A stretch of 64,000 nucleotides of DNA, from contig JBLWUP010000003.1 in NCBI GenBank assembly GCA_048268885.1, positions 1 through 64,000 of the forward strand, given 5' to 3'. Shown here piece after piece: positions 41,392 through 49,239 of the stretch. A program made the translations under genes and the position numbers. The notes below the pieces were generated by a model. That model did not search any database and was not told the DNA's origin. It saw only the letters and a program-made list of their open reading frames with translations. Each line of letters begins with the position of its first letter. Position 1 is the first letter of the stretch. This DNA comes from Pelagibius sp048268885. Its GTDB lineage: Bacteria > Pseudomonadota > Alphaproteobacteria > Kiloniellales > Kiloniellaceae.

Positions 41392-42711
41392 ATGTTGAGC
41401 GTTCTTTCCAACACCACCTATCGGCGCCTGTTCTGCGCGCAGCTCATCTCGCTTCTGGGGACCGGCCTTGCGACCGTCGCGCTCGGGCTGCTCGCCTACG
41501 ATCTGGCGGGCGCGGAAGCGGGCGCGGTCCTCGGAACCGCCCTGGCGGTCAAGATGATCGCCTACGTCGGTGTCGCGCCTGTGGCGGCGGCCTTCGCCGA
41601 GGTCATGCCGCGGCGGGCCCTGCTGGTCACTCTGGACCTTGTCCGTGCCGCGATCGCCGTCATGCTGCCTTTCGTCACAGAAGTCTGGCAGATCTACCTG
41701 CTGATCTTCGTCCTGCAGTCCGCCTCTGCCGCTTTCACGCCCGCGTTCCAGGCGACTATCCCGGATGTGCTGCCGGAGGAGAAGGACTACACCCGGGCGC
41801 TGTCGCTCTCGCGTCTCGCCTACGACCTGGAAAGCCTCGTCAGCCCGATGCTGGCGGCGGCGCTGCTTTCGGTGATGAGCTTCCACTTCCTCTTCGCCGG
41901 CACCGTCCTGGGTTTCCTCGCCTCGGCGGCCTTCGTCCTCTCGGTCGCGCTGGCCAGCCCCGCGGCGGCGGTGCGTCACGGCGGCTATGACCGCATCACG
42001 CGCGGCTTGCGTATCTACCTCGCGACGCCGCGCCTGCGCGGGCTCCTGGCGGTCAGCCTCGCGGTGGCGGCGGCAGGGGCCATCGTCATCGTGAACACGG
42101 TCGTCTACGTCCAGGCGGGCTTCGGACTGGGCGAACGCGAGACCGCCCTCGCCCTGGCGGCCTTCGGCGGCGGTTCCATGCTCGTCGCTCTGGTGCTGCC
42201 GCGGTTGCTGGAACGCGTCTCCGACCGCAGCGCCATGCTGAGCGGTGCGGCCGTTCTGGCCGCCGGGGCCCTGCTCGCCGCTGTCGTGCCGGCCTATGCC
42301 TTGCTGCTGCCGTTGTGGTTCGCGCTCGGCGCCAGCTATTCCCTGGCGCTCACCCCCTCGGGCCGGCTGCTGCGCCGCTCGGCCCACCCGGAAGACCGTC
42401 CGTCGCTCTTCGCCGCACAGTTCGCGCTGTCGCACGCCTGCTGGCTGATCACCTATCCGCTCGCCGGCTGGCTGGGCGCGGTCGCGGGCCTGCCGGTAGC
42501 GGCCCTGGTTTTGGCCTCGGTGGCGGCTTTCGGCGCGCTGGCCGCCGTGGTCCTCTGGCCGGTAGACGATCCGGAGGTGGTCGAGCACAGCCACCCCGAC
42601 CTGCCGCCGGACCACCCCCACTGGGCCAGCGGCGCGCACAAGCCGGGGCACCGCCATGCGCACGCCTATGTCATCGACGATCTGCACTTCGTCTGGCCTC
42701 AGGAGCGTTGA
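41392..42711 (+). CDS. MFS metal exporter with His-rich C-terminal tail (NreB/NrsD-like)
   Basis: A 439-residue 12-helix MFS protein (YRRLFCAQLISLLGTGLATVALGLLAYDL start). The cytoplasmic tail after about residue 395 is His-rich (EHSHPDLPPDHPH and KPGHRHAHAYVIDDLHFVWP). Nickel exporters NreB and NrsD end this way, and in Synechocystis NrsD is controlled by the CsoR-family sensor InrS, the same arrangement as here. Nickel or cobalt efflux is thus the best guess. It is the third gene of the operon and ends 4 bp from the convergent pobA stop. Confidence 0.8.
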   Translation: MLSVLSNTTYRRLFCAQLISLLGTGLATVALGLLAYDLAGAEAGAVLGTALAVKMIAYVGVAPVAAAFAEVMPRRALLVTLDLVRAAIAVMLPFVTEVWQIYLLIFVLQSASAAFTPAFQATIPDVLPEEKDYTRALSLSRLAYDLESLVSPMLAAALLSVMSFHFLFAGTVLGFLASAAFVLSVALASPAAAVRHGGYDRITRGLRIYLATPRLRGLLAVSLAVAAAGAIVIVNTVVYVQAGFGLGERETALALAAFGGGSMLVALVLPRLLERVSDRSAMLSGAAVLAAGALLAAVVPAYALLLPLWFALGASYSLALTPSGRLLRRSAHPEDRPSLFAAQFALSHACWLITYPLAGWLGAVAGLPVAALVLASVAAFGALAAVVLWPVDDPEVVEHSHPDLPPDHPHWASGAHKPGHRHAHAYVIDDLHFVWPQER

Positions 42712-42715
42712 TCAT

Positions 42716-43888
42716 CTAATACGGCAAGCCGACGTAGTTCTCGGCCAGCGCGGTCTGCGCCGCCTTGGAACTCATGAGGTAGTCGAAGTCGGCCCGCTGG
42801 ATGCGGTCGCCGAAGCCCTCGTTCTCCGGGAACTTGTGCAGCAGCGCCGTCATCCACCAGGAAAAGCGCTCGGCCTTCCACACACGCGCCAGCGCGCGCT
42901 GCGAGTAGGTGTTCAGGCCGCTCTCGTCGCCCTGGCCGTACCAGTCGGCCAGCGCGGCGGAGAGGTAGTGGATGTCGGAGGCCGCGAGGTTCAGGCCCTT
43001 GGCGCCGGTCGGCGGCACGATGTGCGCGGCGTCGCCGGCCAGGAATAGGCGGCCCCAGCGCATAGGCTCGGCGACGAAGCTTCGCAAGGGCGCGACGCTC
43101 TTTTCCACCGAGGGGCCGGTCACCAGACGGGCGGCGACGTCGGCGGGGATCTGCGACTTCAGGCGCTCCCAGAACTGATCGTCGGACCAGTCGTCCGGGT
43201 TCTCGTCGGCGCGGCACTGTACGTAATAGCGGCTGAGTTCCGGCCCGCGCAGGGAGCAGAGCGCGAAGCCCAGGTCGTGGCGGGCGTAGATCAGTTCCTC
43301 GTTCACCGGCGGCGTTTCCGACAGCACACCGAGCCAGCCGAAGGGGTAGACGCGCTCGAAGGTTTTCAGCATCTCGGCGGGCATGGACCGGCGGCTGATG
43401 CCGTGGAAGCCGTCGCAGCCGATAACGAAGTCGCAGTCCAACCGCTCCTCGGCGCCGTCCTTGCGGAAAGTCAGGTAAGGCTGTTCCGTGTCCAGGTCGT
43501 GCGGCGTGACCTCCTCGGCCTCGTCGATGACGACGCCGTTCATCGCGTCGCGCGCGGCGTAGAGGTCGCGCGTGACTTCGGTCTGGCCGTAGACCATCAC
43601 GGTCTTGCCGCCGGTCAGGCCCTCCAGGTCGATGCGCAGGCGATCTTCCTGGTAGGCGATGTTCACGCCTGTATGGACCTGGCCGTCACGGTCCATGCAT
43701 TCGGCAACCTCGGCCTGGCGCATGAGGTTCTGGAAGCCCTGCTCCAGCACGCCGGCGCGGATCCGTCCCAGCACGTAGGCGCGGCTGCGCCGCTCCAGCA
43801 CCACGGTGGAGATGCCGCGCAGATGTAGCAGCTGCGAGAGCAGCAGGCCCGAAGGGCCGCCCCCGATGATTCCAACCTGGGTATCCAT
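42716..43888 (-). CDS. pobA: 4-hydroxybenzoate 3-monooxygenase
   Basis: A 390-residue flavoprotein, the normal length for PobA. QVGIIGGGPSGLLLSQLLHLRGI (4-26) is the FAD fold; RIRAGVLEQGF (about 42-52), CDGFHGISRRSMP and FLAGDAAHIVPPTGAKGLNLAASD are PobA signatures. It hydroxylates 4-hydroxybenzoate to protocatechuate using NADPH. The galBCD genes at 10163-12714 would serve the lower part of protocatechuate 4,5-cleavage. It is divergent from the AraC regulator at 43956. Confidence 0.93.
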   Translation of the reverse strand: MDTQVGIIGGGPSGLLLSQLLHLRGISTVVLERRSRAYVLGRIRAGVLEQGFQNLMRQAEVAECMDRDGQVHTGVNIAYQEDRLRIDLEGLTGGKTVMVYGQTEVTRDLYAARDAMNGVVIDEAEEVTPHDLDTEQPYLTFRKDGAEERLDCDFVIGCDGFHGISRRSMPAEMLKTFERVYPFGWLGVLSETPPVNEELIYARHDLGFALCSLRGPELSRYYVQCRADENPDDWSDDQFWERLKSQIPADVAARLVTGPSVEKSVAPLRSFVAEPMRWGRLFLAGDAAHIVPPTGAKGLNLAASDIHYLSAALADWYGQGDESGLNTYSQRALARVWKAERFSWWMTALLHKFPENEGFGDRIQRADFDYLMSSKAAQTALAENYVGLPY

Positions 43889-43955
43889 CCCTGGAAAACT
43901 GTCCTTTTCCGGCTTCTTCGTCTATTTTTAGGCATTACAGCGCTTTGCCCGGCGC

Positions 43956-44933
43956 TTGCGGAAGGGAGACTTCGGACAAATTCCTGGACAAATCGAACAT
44001 TACGGGCCGCCCCCGGCGGAGTCAGGTATTCCCAACTTCGCGCTCTATGGGGAGGCCCCAGGGCGCCAGGAGGGCGATGCGGGCCGCGCGCCCTTTCCCG
44101 ACGTGCTGCACTGCGAGTCGATCCCGGCGCGGGCCAGCCTGCACGACTGGACCATCGCGCCGCACCGGCACCACAATTTGCACCAGTTCTTCTGGATCGA
44201 GGCGCCCGGAGTGGGTGTTGCAGGCGGCGAGGCGACGCTGGAGGGGAAGGTCCACGGCCTGGCGCCGGCAGCGGCCATTTCCCTGCCGCCGATGAGCGTG
44301 CACGGCTTCCGCTTCGCGCCGGGGACCCAGGGCTGGGTCGTCACCCTGCCGGTGGCGGCCCTGGCGCAGCAGCTGGGCGACGCCGCCGCGCTGCGCGCCG
44401 CCCTGGCGCGCTCGGCCCTGATCCATCCCCCCCTGATTGACGAGGGGGAGTCACCCGCCTGGATCTTCGAGGCGGTGGCCCGGGAATTCGCCGGCAGCGG
44501 GCTGGGACGCGCCAAGGCCCTGGCCTCCCTCGTCGGGCTGCTGGCGACCTGGTTCGCCCGGGCGCTGGCCAGCGAGGCGGCGCGTGCCGGCGCGGAACCG
44601 CGCGCCGGGGCCGAACTGCTGGCGCGCTTCCAGGGGCTGGTCGAGCGGGACTACCGCAGCCCGCGCCCGCTCGGCGACTACGCTCGCGAACTGGGCGTGA
44701 CGCCGACGCACCTCAGCCGCGTCAGCCGGGCGCTCACCGGCGTCTCGGCCTCGCAGCTCGTTCTGGAGCGGCGGCTTTTGGAGGCGCGCCGCGCGCTGGC
44801 CTACACCACCATGCAGATCTCGGAGGTCGCCTACATGCTGGGCTACAGCGACCCGGCCTACTTCGCCCGCGTCTTCGCCCAGGCGGCGGGCGAGAGCCCG
44901 TCAGCGTTCAGGGCACGCATGACGGCGTTGTAG
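43956..44933 (+). CDS. AraC-family regulator, PobR-like
   Basis: A 325-residue protein from a TTG start with GGAAGGGAG just after it; no ATG is nearby, so the start is uncertain. PNFALYGEAPG opens the N-terminal cupin-like sensor domain (HRHHNLHQFFWIEAPG). The C-terminal AraC double HTH is at about 220-325 (YARELGVTPTHLSRVSRALTG; EVAYMLGYSDPAYFARVFAQAAG). It is divergent from pobA across 67 bp, so it probably activates pobA in response to 4-hydroxybenzoate. Its last 213 bp are duplicated at 46931-47143. Confidence 0.85.
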   Translation: MRKGDFGQIPGQIEHYGPPPAESGIPNFALYGEAPGRQEGDAGRAPFPDVLHCESIPARASLHDWTIAPHRHHNLHQFFWIEAPGVGVAGGEATLEGKVHGLAPAAAISLPPMSVHGFRFAPGTQGWVVTLPVAALAQQLGDAAALRAALARSALIHPPLIDEGESPAWIFEAVAREFAGSGLGRAKALASLVGLLATWFARALASEAARAGAEPRAGAELLARFQGLVERDYRSPRPLGDYARELGVTPTHLSRVSRALTGVSASQLVLERRLLEARRALAYTTMQISEVAYMLGYSDPAYFARVFAQAAGESPSAFRARMTAL

Positions 44934-44981
44934 TGCCCGCGCCGTCATGGCGAGATCCGGTTCGTGCGATCCAGGAAACCG

Positions 44982-45662
44982 TCAGTAGTCGCCGATTCCA
45001 CATTGAATGCCGACCTGCAGGCCAACGAAAGGGTTGGACTGGATGATTGAGTAGATGCTGTCCCGGCTGAACTCGTACTGGTGAATCTTGGGATAGATCG
45101 ACCGCCCGATATCGGCGATGCACTGGCACTGCTGCACCGAATACCGTCCGGCATAGTACTTTGCGCAACCCGCGACGTAAGTCGATTGGCCGGCGCCGTC
45201 GCTGGCTGTTCGTTTGAGGTGGCTGACAAGATTGTTGGTCATCCGCTTGGCCGTGTCACCCTCGCATCCAAGATTGGTAGCGGTTTTTTCGCCGAGTGCG
45301 TAAGCGCTCATGCTCGCAGCTTGATCTCCCAAACCTTCTCCGAGGTCCGGGCTCCCGTAGCGGCTTCCGATGCTTCCGACAAGGGCGGATGACGTGAGGA
45401 ATTTCTGCAGGATGCCGCGCGCTTCCGGGTTGCGCGGCGCTCCGCAATCCGTCACGAACTTCTGCGTCAGACCCGCGATGAACACCTGCTCTTTCTGCGA
45501 ATACTCACGCTCACAAGGCACCCAGAGCGCTACCAGCGCCTCGGCGAATTCAAAACCTTGGAGGTTCGCAGGGGTCGGTGGACACTTGTTTGCGCCGAGG
45601 GCCGGAACGGCTGTCAGGGAAATGGCGACGGCGATAGCAAAGCCGATATTCCGAAGGTTCAT
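44982..45662 (-). CDS. Secreted protein of unknown function, Cys-containing
   Basis: A 226-residue protein with a signal peptide (MNLRNIGFAIAVAISLTAV, cleavage near GANKC). The mature part has at least eight Cys, including CEREY, DCGAPRN, NLGCEGD, GCAKYY, QQCQC and a final QCGIGDY, suggesting disulfides in the periplasm. No domain is recognised. GC is lower than the neighbours and the upstream 200 bp are AT-rich. Together with the EamA gene it lies between the AraC gene and its 3' duplicate. Confidence 0.7.
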   Translation of the reverse strand: MNLRNIGFAIAVAISLTAVPALGANKCPPTPANLQGFEFAEALVALWVPCEREYSQKEQVFIAGLTQKFVTDCGAPRNPEARGILQKFLTSSALVGSIGSRYGSPDLGEGLGDQAASMSAYALGEKTATNLGCEGDTAKRMTNNLVSHLKRTASDGAGQSTYVAGCAKYYAGRYSVQQCQCIADIGRSIYPKIHQYEFSRDSIYSIIQSNPFVGLQVGIQCGIGDY

Positions 45663-45862
45663 GACTACAATACCTCGCTGGTTGCGCGCCGGTAGAGGCC
45701 ACGAAGGCAATCAAGAGAGAACCATCAAATATAGTATATCTGTGAATATTTTCTCTTTTTACGAGTATATCACACCGCGACGGCACTACAAAGCCGCTCG
45801 GTCGGAAGCGCAAGGCGGCTGAGGATCGCCCTTGCCCTTCGGTGTTGGTAAGGCGGCCTTGT
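45663..45862. other. AT-rich spacer upstream of the secreted protein gene
   Basis: A 200-bp spacer, AT-rich at 45718-45775. Two TATACT boxes occur on the minus strand, within the AT-rich stretch, but neither has a good -35 partner. No gene seen. Confidence 0.4.
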
Positions 45863-46882
45863 TCAACGCGATTTGTCCCGCGCCATGCGGGCGTGCTCCC
45901 AGGACATCAGCAGCACGCCGGCGAAGACGACGCCGAAGCCCAGCAGGTGGACCCACTGGAAGCGCTCGCCGAGCAGCAGGTAGGACAGCACGAGGGCCGA
46001 GGCCGGCATGAGGCCCATGAAGGCGGCGGCGATGGAGCCCTCGGTCTTGGCGATGCCGGAGTACCAGCACCAGGTGCCGAGGGCGAGGGTGCCGGCGCCG
46101 TACCACAGGGCGGCCAGCCAGCCGTCCCACGCCACCGCCGCCGGGTCGAAGCTCTGCCACTCCCAGGCCGCCAGCGGCAGGAACAGCGGGATCGACAGCG
46201 CTGCGGCGAGGAAGGCGACCACCATGGGGTCGCTGTCGCGGCTGACGCGCTGGCCCAACAAGGTGTAGGTCACCTCGCAGCAGACGGCGGCGAAGACCAG
46301 CAGGCCGCCCAGCACGGCGCTGTTGCCCCCGTCCTGCAACAGGCCCTGCAGCAGTTCCTGCAAGGGACCGCTGGCGCCGCCGCCCGATCCCTCGCCGTTC
46401 GAGCCGCCGCTGCCGCCGCTCAGATAGAGCAGCAGCACGCCGCCCACCGCCAGGGCGATGGCCGCGATCTTGCGCCAGTTGGCCTTCTCACCGACCAGCA
46501 GGATGGCAGCCGCGGCGGTGACCGCCGGCGTCGTCGCCATGACCACCGCGCCGGTGACGCCGGAGACCAGGCTCATGCCCATCAGCATGAAGACGGAAAA
46601 GCCGAACATGCCGAAGATCGCGATGAGGCCGGTCAGCAGCCAATCGCGGCGGCTCAGCTTGCGGACCGCGGACCAGGAGCCGAGGAGGAAGGGGAGGAGC
46701 ACCAGGGCGCCGATGGCGACCCGCAGCGCGGAGCCGACGGCGACCGGCATGGCCTCGGTCACCAGTTTGGAAACCGGCGTGGCCGAGCCGAAGAGGATCA
46801 TGCCGGCGGCGAGCTGAAAGTAGATCAGCCCGGCCAGGGCGGAGGAGCCTTTCGACGTGCTGTGCTGTTTCGACGTTGCCAT
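45863..46882 (-). CDS. EamA/DMT-superfamily transporter
   Basis: A 339-residue protein with ten membrane segments in two EamA repeats (LAGLIYFQLAAGMILFGSATPVS start; SALVLSYLLLGERFQWVHLLGF end). A Gly/Ser-rich periplasmic or cytoplasmic linker (SGGSGGSNGEGSGGG, about 155-170) separates the halves. DMT exporters move metabolites such as amino acids or drugs; the substrate is unknown. ATG at 46882. The plus-strand AraC fragment begins 49 bp upstream. Confidence 0.88.
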   Translation of the reverse strand: MATSKQHSTSKGSSALAGLIYFQLAAGMILFGSATPVSKLVTEAMPVAVGSALRVAIGALVLLPFLLGSWSAVRKLSRRDWLLTGLIAIFGMFGFSVFMLMGMSLVSGVTGAVVMATTPAVTAAAAILLVGEKANWRKIAAIALAVGGVLLLYLSGGSGGSNGEGSGGGASGPLQELLQGLLQDGGNSAVLGGLLVFAAVCCEVTYTLLGQRVSRDSDPMVVAFLAAALSIPLFLPLAAWEWQSFDPAAVAWDGWLAALWYGAGTLALGTWCWYSGIAKTEGSIAAAFMGLMPASALVLSYLLLGERFQWVHLLGFGVVFAGVLLMSWEHARMARDKSR

Positions 46883-46930
46883 GGCGCTGTTGTGACAACG
46901 CCCCTGTCTTCGGCGAGTTCCCACTCCGGC

Positions 46931-47143
46931 GTCAGCCGGGCGCTGACCGGCGTCCCGGCCTCGCAGCTCATCCTGGAGCGCCGTCTGCTGGAGGCGCTCC
47001 GCGCGCTGGCCTACACGACGCTGCAGGTGGCGGAGATCGCCTACATGCTGGGCTACAGCGACCCGGCCTACTTCGCCCGCGTCTTCGCCAAGGCGGCCGG
47101 GGAGTCGCCCAGCGCATTTCGGGTGCGCATGACGGCGCTTTAG
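46931..47143 (+). pseudogene. 3' fragment of the AraC (PobR-like) gene
   Basis: 213 bp that align gaplessly to 44721-44933 at about 85% identity, ending in TAG at the same codon. The frame encodes the last 70 residues (VSRALTG...YMLGYSDPAYFARVF...MTAL) of an AraC HTH domain, with no start, no ribosome site and no N-terminal domain. It is therefore a truncated paralogue, 2.2 kb from the intact gene. Confidence 0.85.
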
Positions 47144-47161
47144 TCGCCGCCGGGCCGGCGG

Positions 47162-48397
47162 CTAGCCGCGGATCGGATGGCTGGTTTCCCAGGCCTCGAT
47201 ATAGTTGCGGGTCCGGGGCACCGCGCTTCTGGCCTTGCTCAACTGGAGCTGGGTGACAATGTGGCTGCCGTGCATGAAGGTCAGCTCGCTGGTGGCCAGG
47301 TAGAACTCCCACATGCGGCAAAAACGCTCGTCGTAGAGCTCGGCGGCCTTGCTCCGGTTGGCGGCGAAACGCTCGCGCCAGTGGCGGCAGGTATGGCCGT
47401 AGTGATCCCGCCAGATCTCGATGTCGTTGATGAACATCTTGGTTCTCTCGATCGGCGGAACGATCTCCGAGATGGCCGGGGAGTAGCCGCCGGGAAAGAT
47501 GTACTTGCGGATGAACGCGTTGGTCGCGCTGGGGCCGTTGCGCCGCGCGATGGTGTGCAGCACGGCAATGCCGTCGTCGCTGAGAAGCGCGCGGACTTTG
47601 TTGAAGAACTCGGCGTAGTGGGCGACGCCCACATGCTCGAACATGCCGACCGAGACGATCCGGTCGAAGGGTCCTTCGACCGCCCGATAGTCCTGTTCCA
47701 GAATGCGGACACGATCGGCGACCCCCGCCTCGGCCGCCCGCGCCTCGGCGATGCGCCGCTGTTCCGGTGACAGGGTGACGCCGACGACCTCGGCGCCGCA
47801 TTCCCGGGCCAGGTAGATCGCCATGCCGCCCCAGCCGCAGCCGATGTCGAGCACGCGCATCCCCGGTTCGATGCACAGCTTGGCGGCGATATGGCGCTTC
47901 TTCGCGGCCTGCGCCGTCTCCAGGCTGTCGCTTTCGTTCTCGAAATAGCCGCAGGAATATTGCATGTCGGCATCGAGAAACAGCCGGTACATCTCGGCGT
48001 CGAGATCGTAGTGATGGCGAGCGTTGCGGCTCGACACCCGGGCCGGGTTGAACTGAAAGGCCCTGCGGACCAGCTTCTGCAGGGACTTGTTCCAGCTTTC
48101 GGCGCCGGATTTGTTGCCGCGCCCGCCGTTCCTTTTAATCAGCAGCAAGAAGTCATAGATCGAGCCGCCCTCGATCTCGATCTCGCCGTTCATGTAACCT
48201 TCGGGCAGGTGGAGCGCGGGATTGAGCGCCAGCTTCCTGACGATGGACGCGGTCTTGAACCTGAGGGTGAGGGCCGGGCCCGTGCCGTCGCCCGCCTCGG
48301 TCGTCCGGCCTGCGGCATCGATCACCCGGAGCGAACCCGTCCGAATTTTCTTTTTGAGCAGCCGCTTCAACAGCGTCGAGCTGAGAGCGCCGCTCAT
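47162..48397 (-). CDS. cfa: Cyclopropane-fatty-acyl-phospholipid synthase family methyltransferase
   Basis: A 411-residue SAM-dependent enzyme. The SAM motif is VLDIGCGWGGMAIYLA (about 183-198), preceded by HYDLDAEMYRLFLDADMQYSCGYF, and followed by SVGMFEHVGVAHYAEFF and TIARRNGPSATNAFIRKYIFPGGYSP. These match Cfa enzymes, which methylate unsaturated acyl chains of phospholipids into cyclopropane rings. The N-terminal lipid-binding domain is present. A G-quadruplex motif lies 35-60 bp upstream (48432-48457). Confidence 0.88.
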   Translation of the reverse strand: MSGALSSTLLKRLLKKKIRTGSLRVIDAAGRTTEAGDGTGPALTLRFKTASIVRKLALNPALHLPEGYMNGEIEIEGGSIYDFLLLIKRNGGRGNKSGAESWNKSLQKLVRRAFQFNPARVSSRNARHHYDLDAEMYRLFLDADMQYSCGYFENESDSLETAQAAKKRHIAAKLCIEPGMRVLDIGCGWGGMAIYLARECGAEVVGVTLSPEQRRIAEARAAEAGVADRVRILEQDYRAVEGPFDRIVSVGMFEHVGVAHYAEFFNKVRALLSDDGIAVLHTIARRNGPSATNAFIRKYIFPGGYSPAISEIVPPIERTKMFINDIEIWRDHYGHTCRHWRERFAANRSKAAELYDERFCRMWEFYLATSELTFMHGSHIVTQLQLSKARSAVPRTRNYIEAWETSHPIRG

Positions 48398-48431
48398 GCC
48401 GATGCACGCTCCTTGCCGGGCCCCTTGCGGT

Positions 48432-48457
48432 GGGGTGTGGGGCGGTGGGGTGCGGGG
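48432..48457 (+). other. G-quadruplex motif in the cfa upstream region
   Basis: Four GGGG runs separated by TGT, CGGT and TGC, part of a 15-bp tandem repeat (GGGGTGTGGGGCGGT, then GGGGTGCGGGGCGGC). The G-rich strand is the template strand of cfa. Such a motif could affect transcription or replication, which is not shown here. Confidence 0.7.
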
Positions 48458-48631
48458 CGGCAGGGCGTCGGGCGGCTGCGCCGGCGAAGCCGATTGTCTG
48501 GAGAATGAACCCGGTCGTGCATAGCTATATTCTCTCGCATGGTCTTGATATGGCCTTCCTGAACATCGGCGCAGATTAACACAGTTCGGCGCCGCGCCTC
48601 CCCGGCGCGCTGCGGATCCGGAGCGGGGGCA

Positions 48632-49225
48632 TCACCCCATTTCGCCGCGCTCGATCATCAGCGGGATGACGAGGTCTTCCTCGTCGTCCAGGTGGCGCAG
48701 CATGCCGGTCAGCAGCTCGCCGCTGACCTCGGCGTAGGCCTCCAGCGGGCCCTCCGCCGCGCTTGGGTCGCGCGCCAGGGCCTGCAGCAGGGCGTTGGCC
48801 GCCTCGGCCGTCGCCATGAGCGCGGCGTGCAGCACCTGGTGGTCGCGGTCCAGTAGCTCGAAGCCGCGCGCGAGGCGCGGCTCGGCCCGGCGGAAGACCG
48901 GAAAGTAGTGATAGTCCTCGATCTGGTGGTGGCCGTGCAGTTCGCCAAGGAAGAGCTGCAGGCGCCGGGCGAAGGGGGCCTGGAAGTCTTCGGCGGTGGT
49001 CCGACCGTGGCGCAGATCCTCGACGCTGTCCCGCAGGGCCGTGCCGAGCTGGCGGAAGGCGGCGTGGCGGTCGAGCCAGAACCTCGCCGTCATGCCGAGG
49101 TTGGCGTCGCCGGACCAGCCGCTGCGCGGATGCTGCGCCAGCAGAAAGAGCCACTCCGCCGGCAGGCCGCTGCGTTGCGCCAGGGCGAGCTTGTCGAGGT
49201 CGTCGGATAGGTCGTCGGGGGCCAT
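48632..49225 (-). CDS. Hemerythrin-domain protein
   Basis: A 197-residue helical protein. Candidate diiron ligands follow the hemerythrin pattern: FWLDRHAAFRQL (His near 54), LHGHHQIEDYHYFPVF (His and Glu, about 95-110), DHQVLHAAL, and RHLDDEEDLVIPLM near the C-terminus. Such proteins bind oxygen or nitric oxide or serve in iron-sulfur repair. It starts 10 bp from the dctM stop on the same strand, so it may share the TRAP operon transcript. Confidence 0.8.
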   Translation of the reverse strand: MAPDDLSDDLDKLALAQRSGLPAEWLFLLAQHPRSGWSGDANLGMTARFWLDRHAAFRQLGTALRDSVEDLRHGRTTAEDFQAPFARRLQLFLGELHGHHQIEDYHYFPVFRRAEPRLARGFELLDRDHQVLHAALMATAEAANALLQALARDPSAAEGPLEAYAEVSGELLTGMLRHLDDEEDLVIPLMIERGEMG

Positions 49226-49239
49226 GCCCTGAACTTAAC

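Noticed and set aside
38953..42687. A 1244-codon open frame on the minus strand opposite several genes
   Set aside because: It lies antisense to the P-loop gene, the CsoR operon and the MFS gene, which have clear homology, ribosome sites and an operator. Long antisense frames are expected at this GC content.
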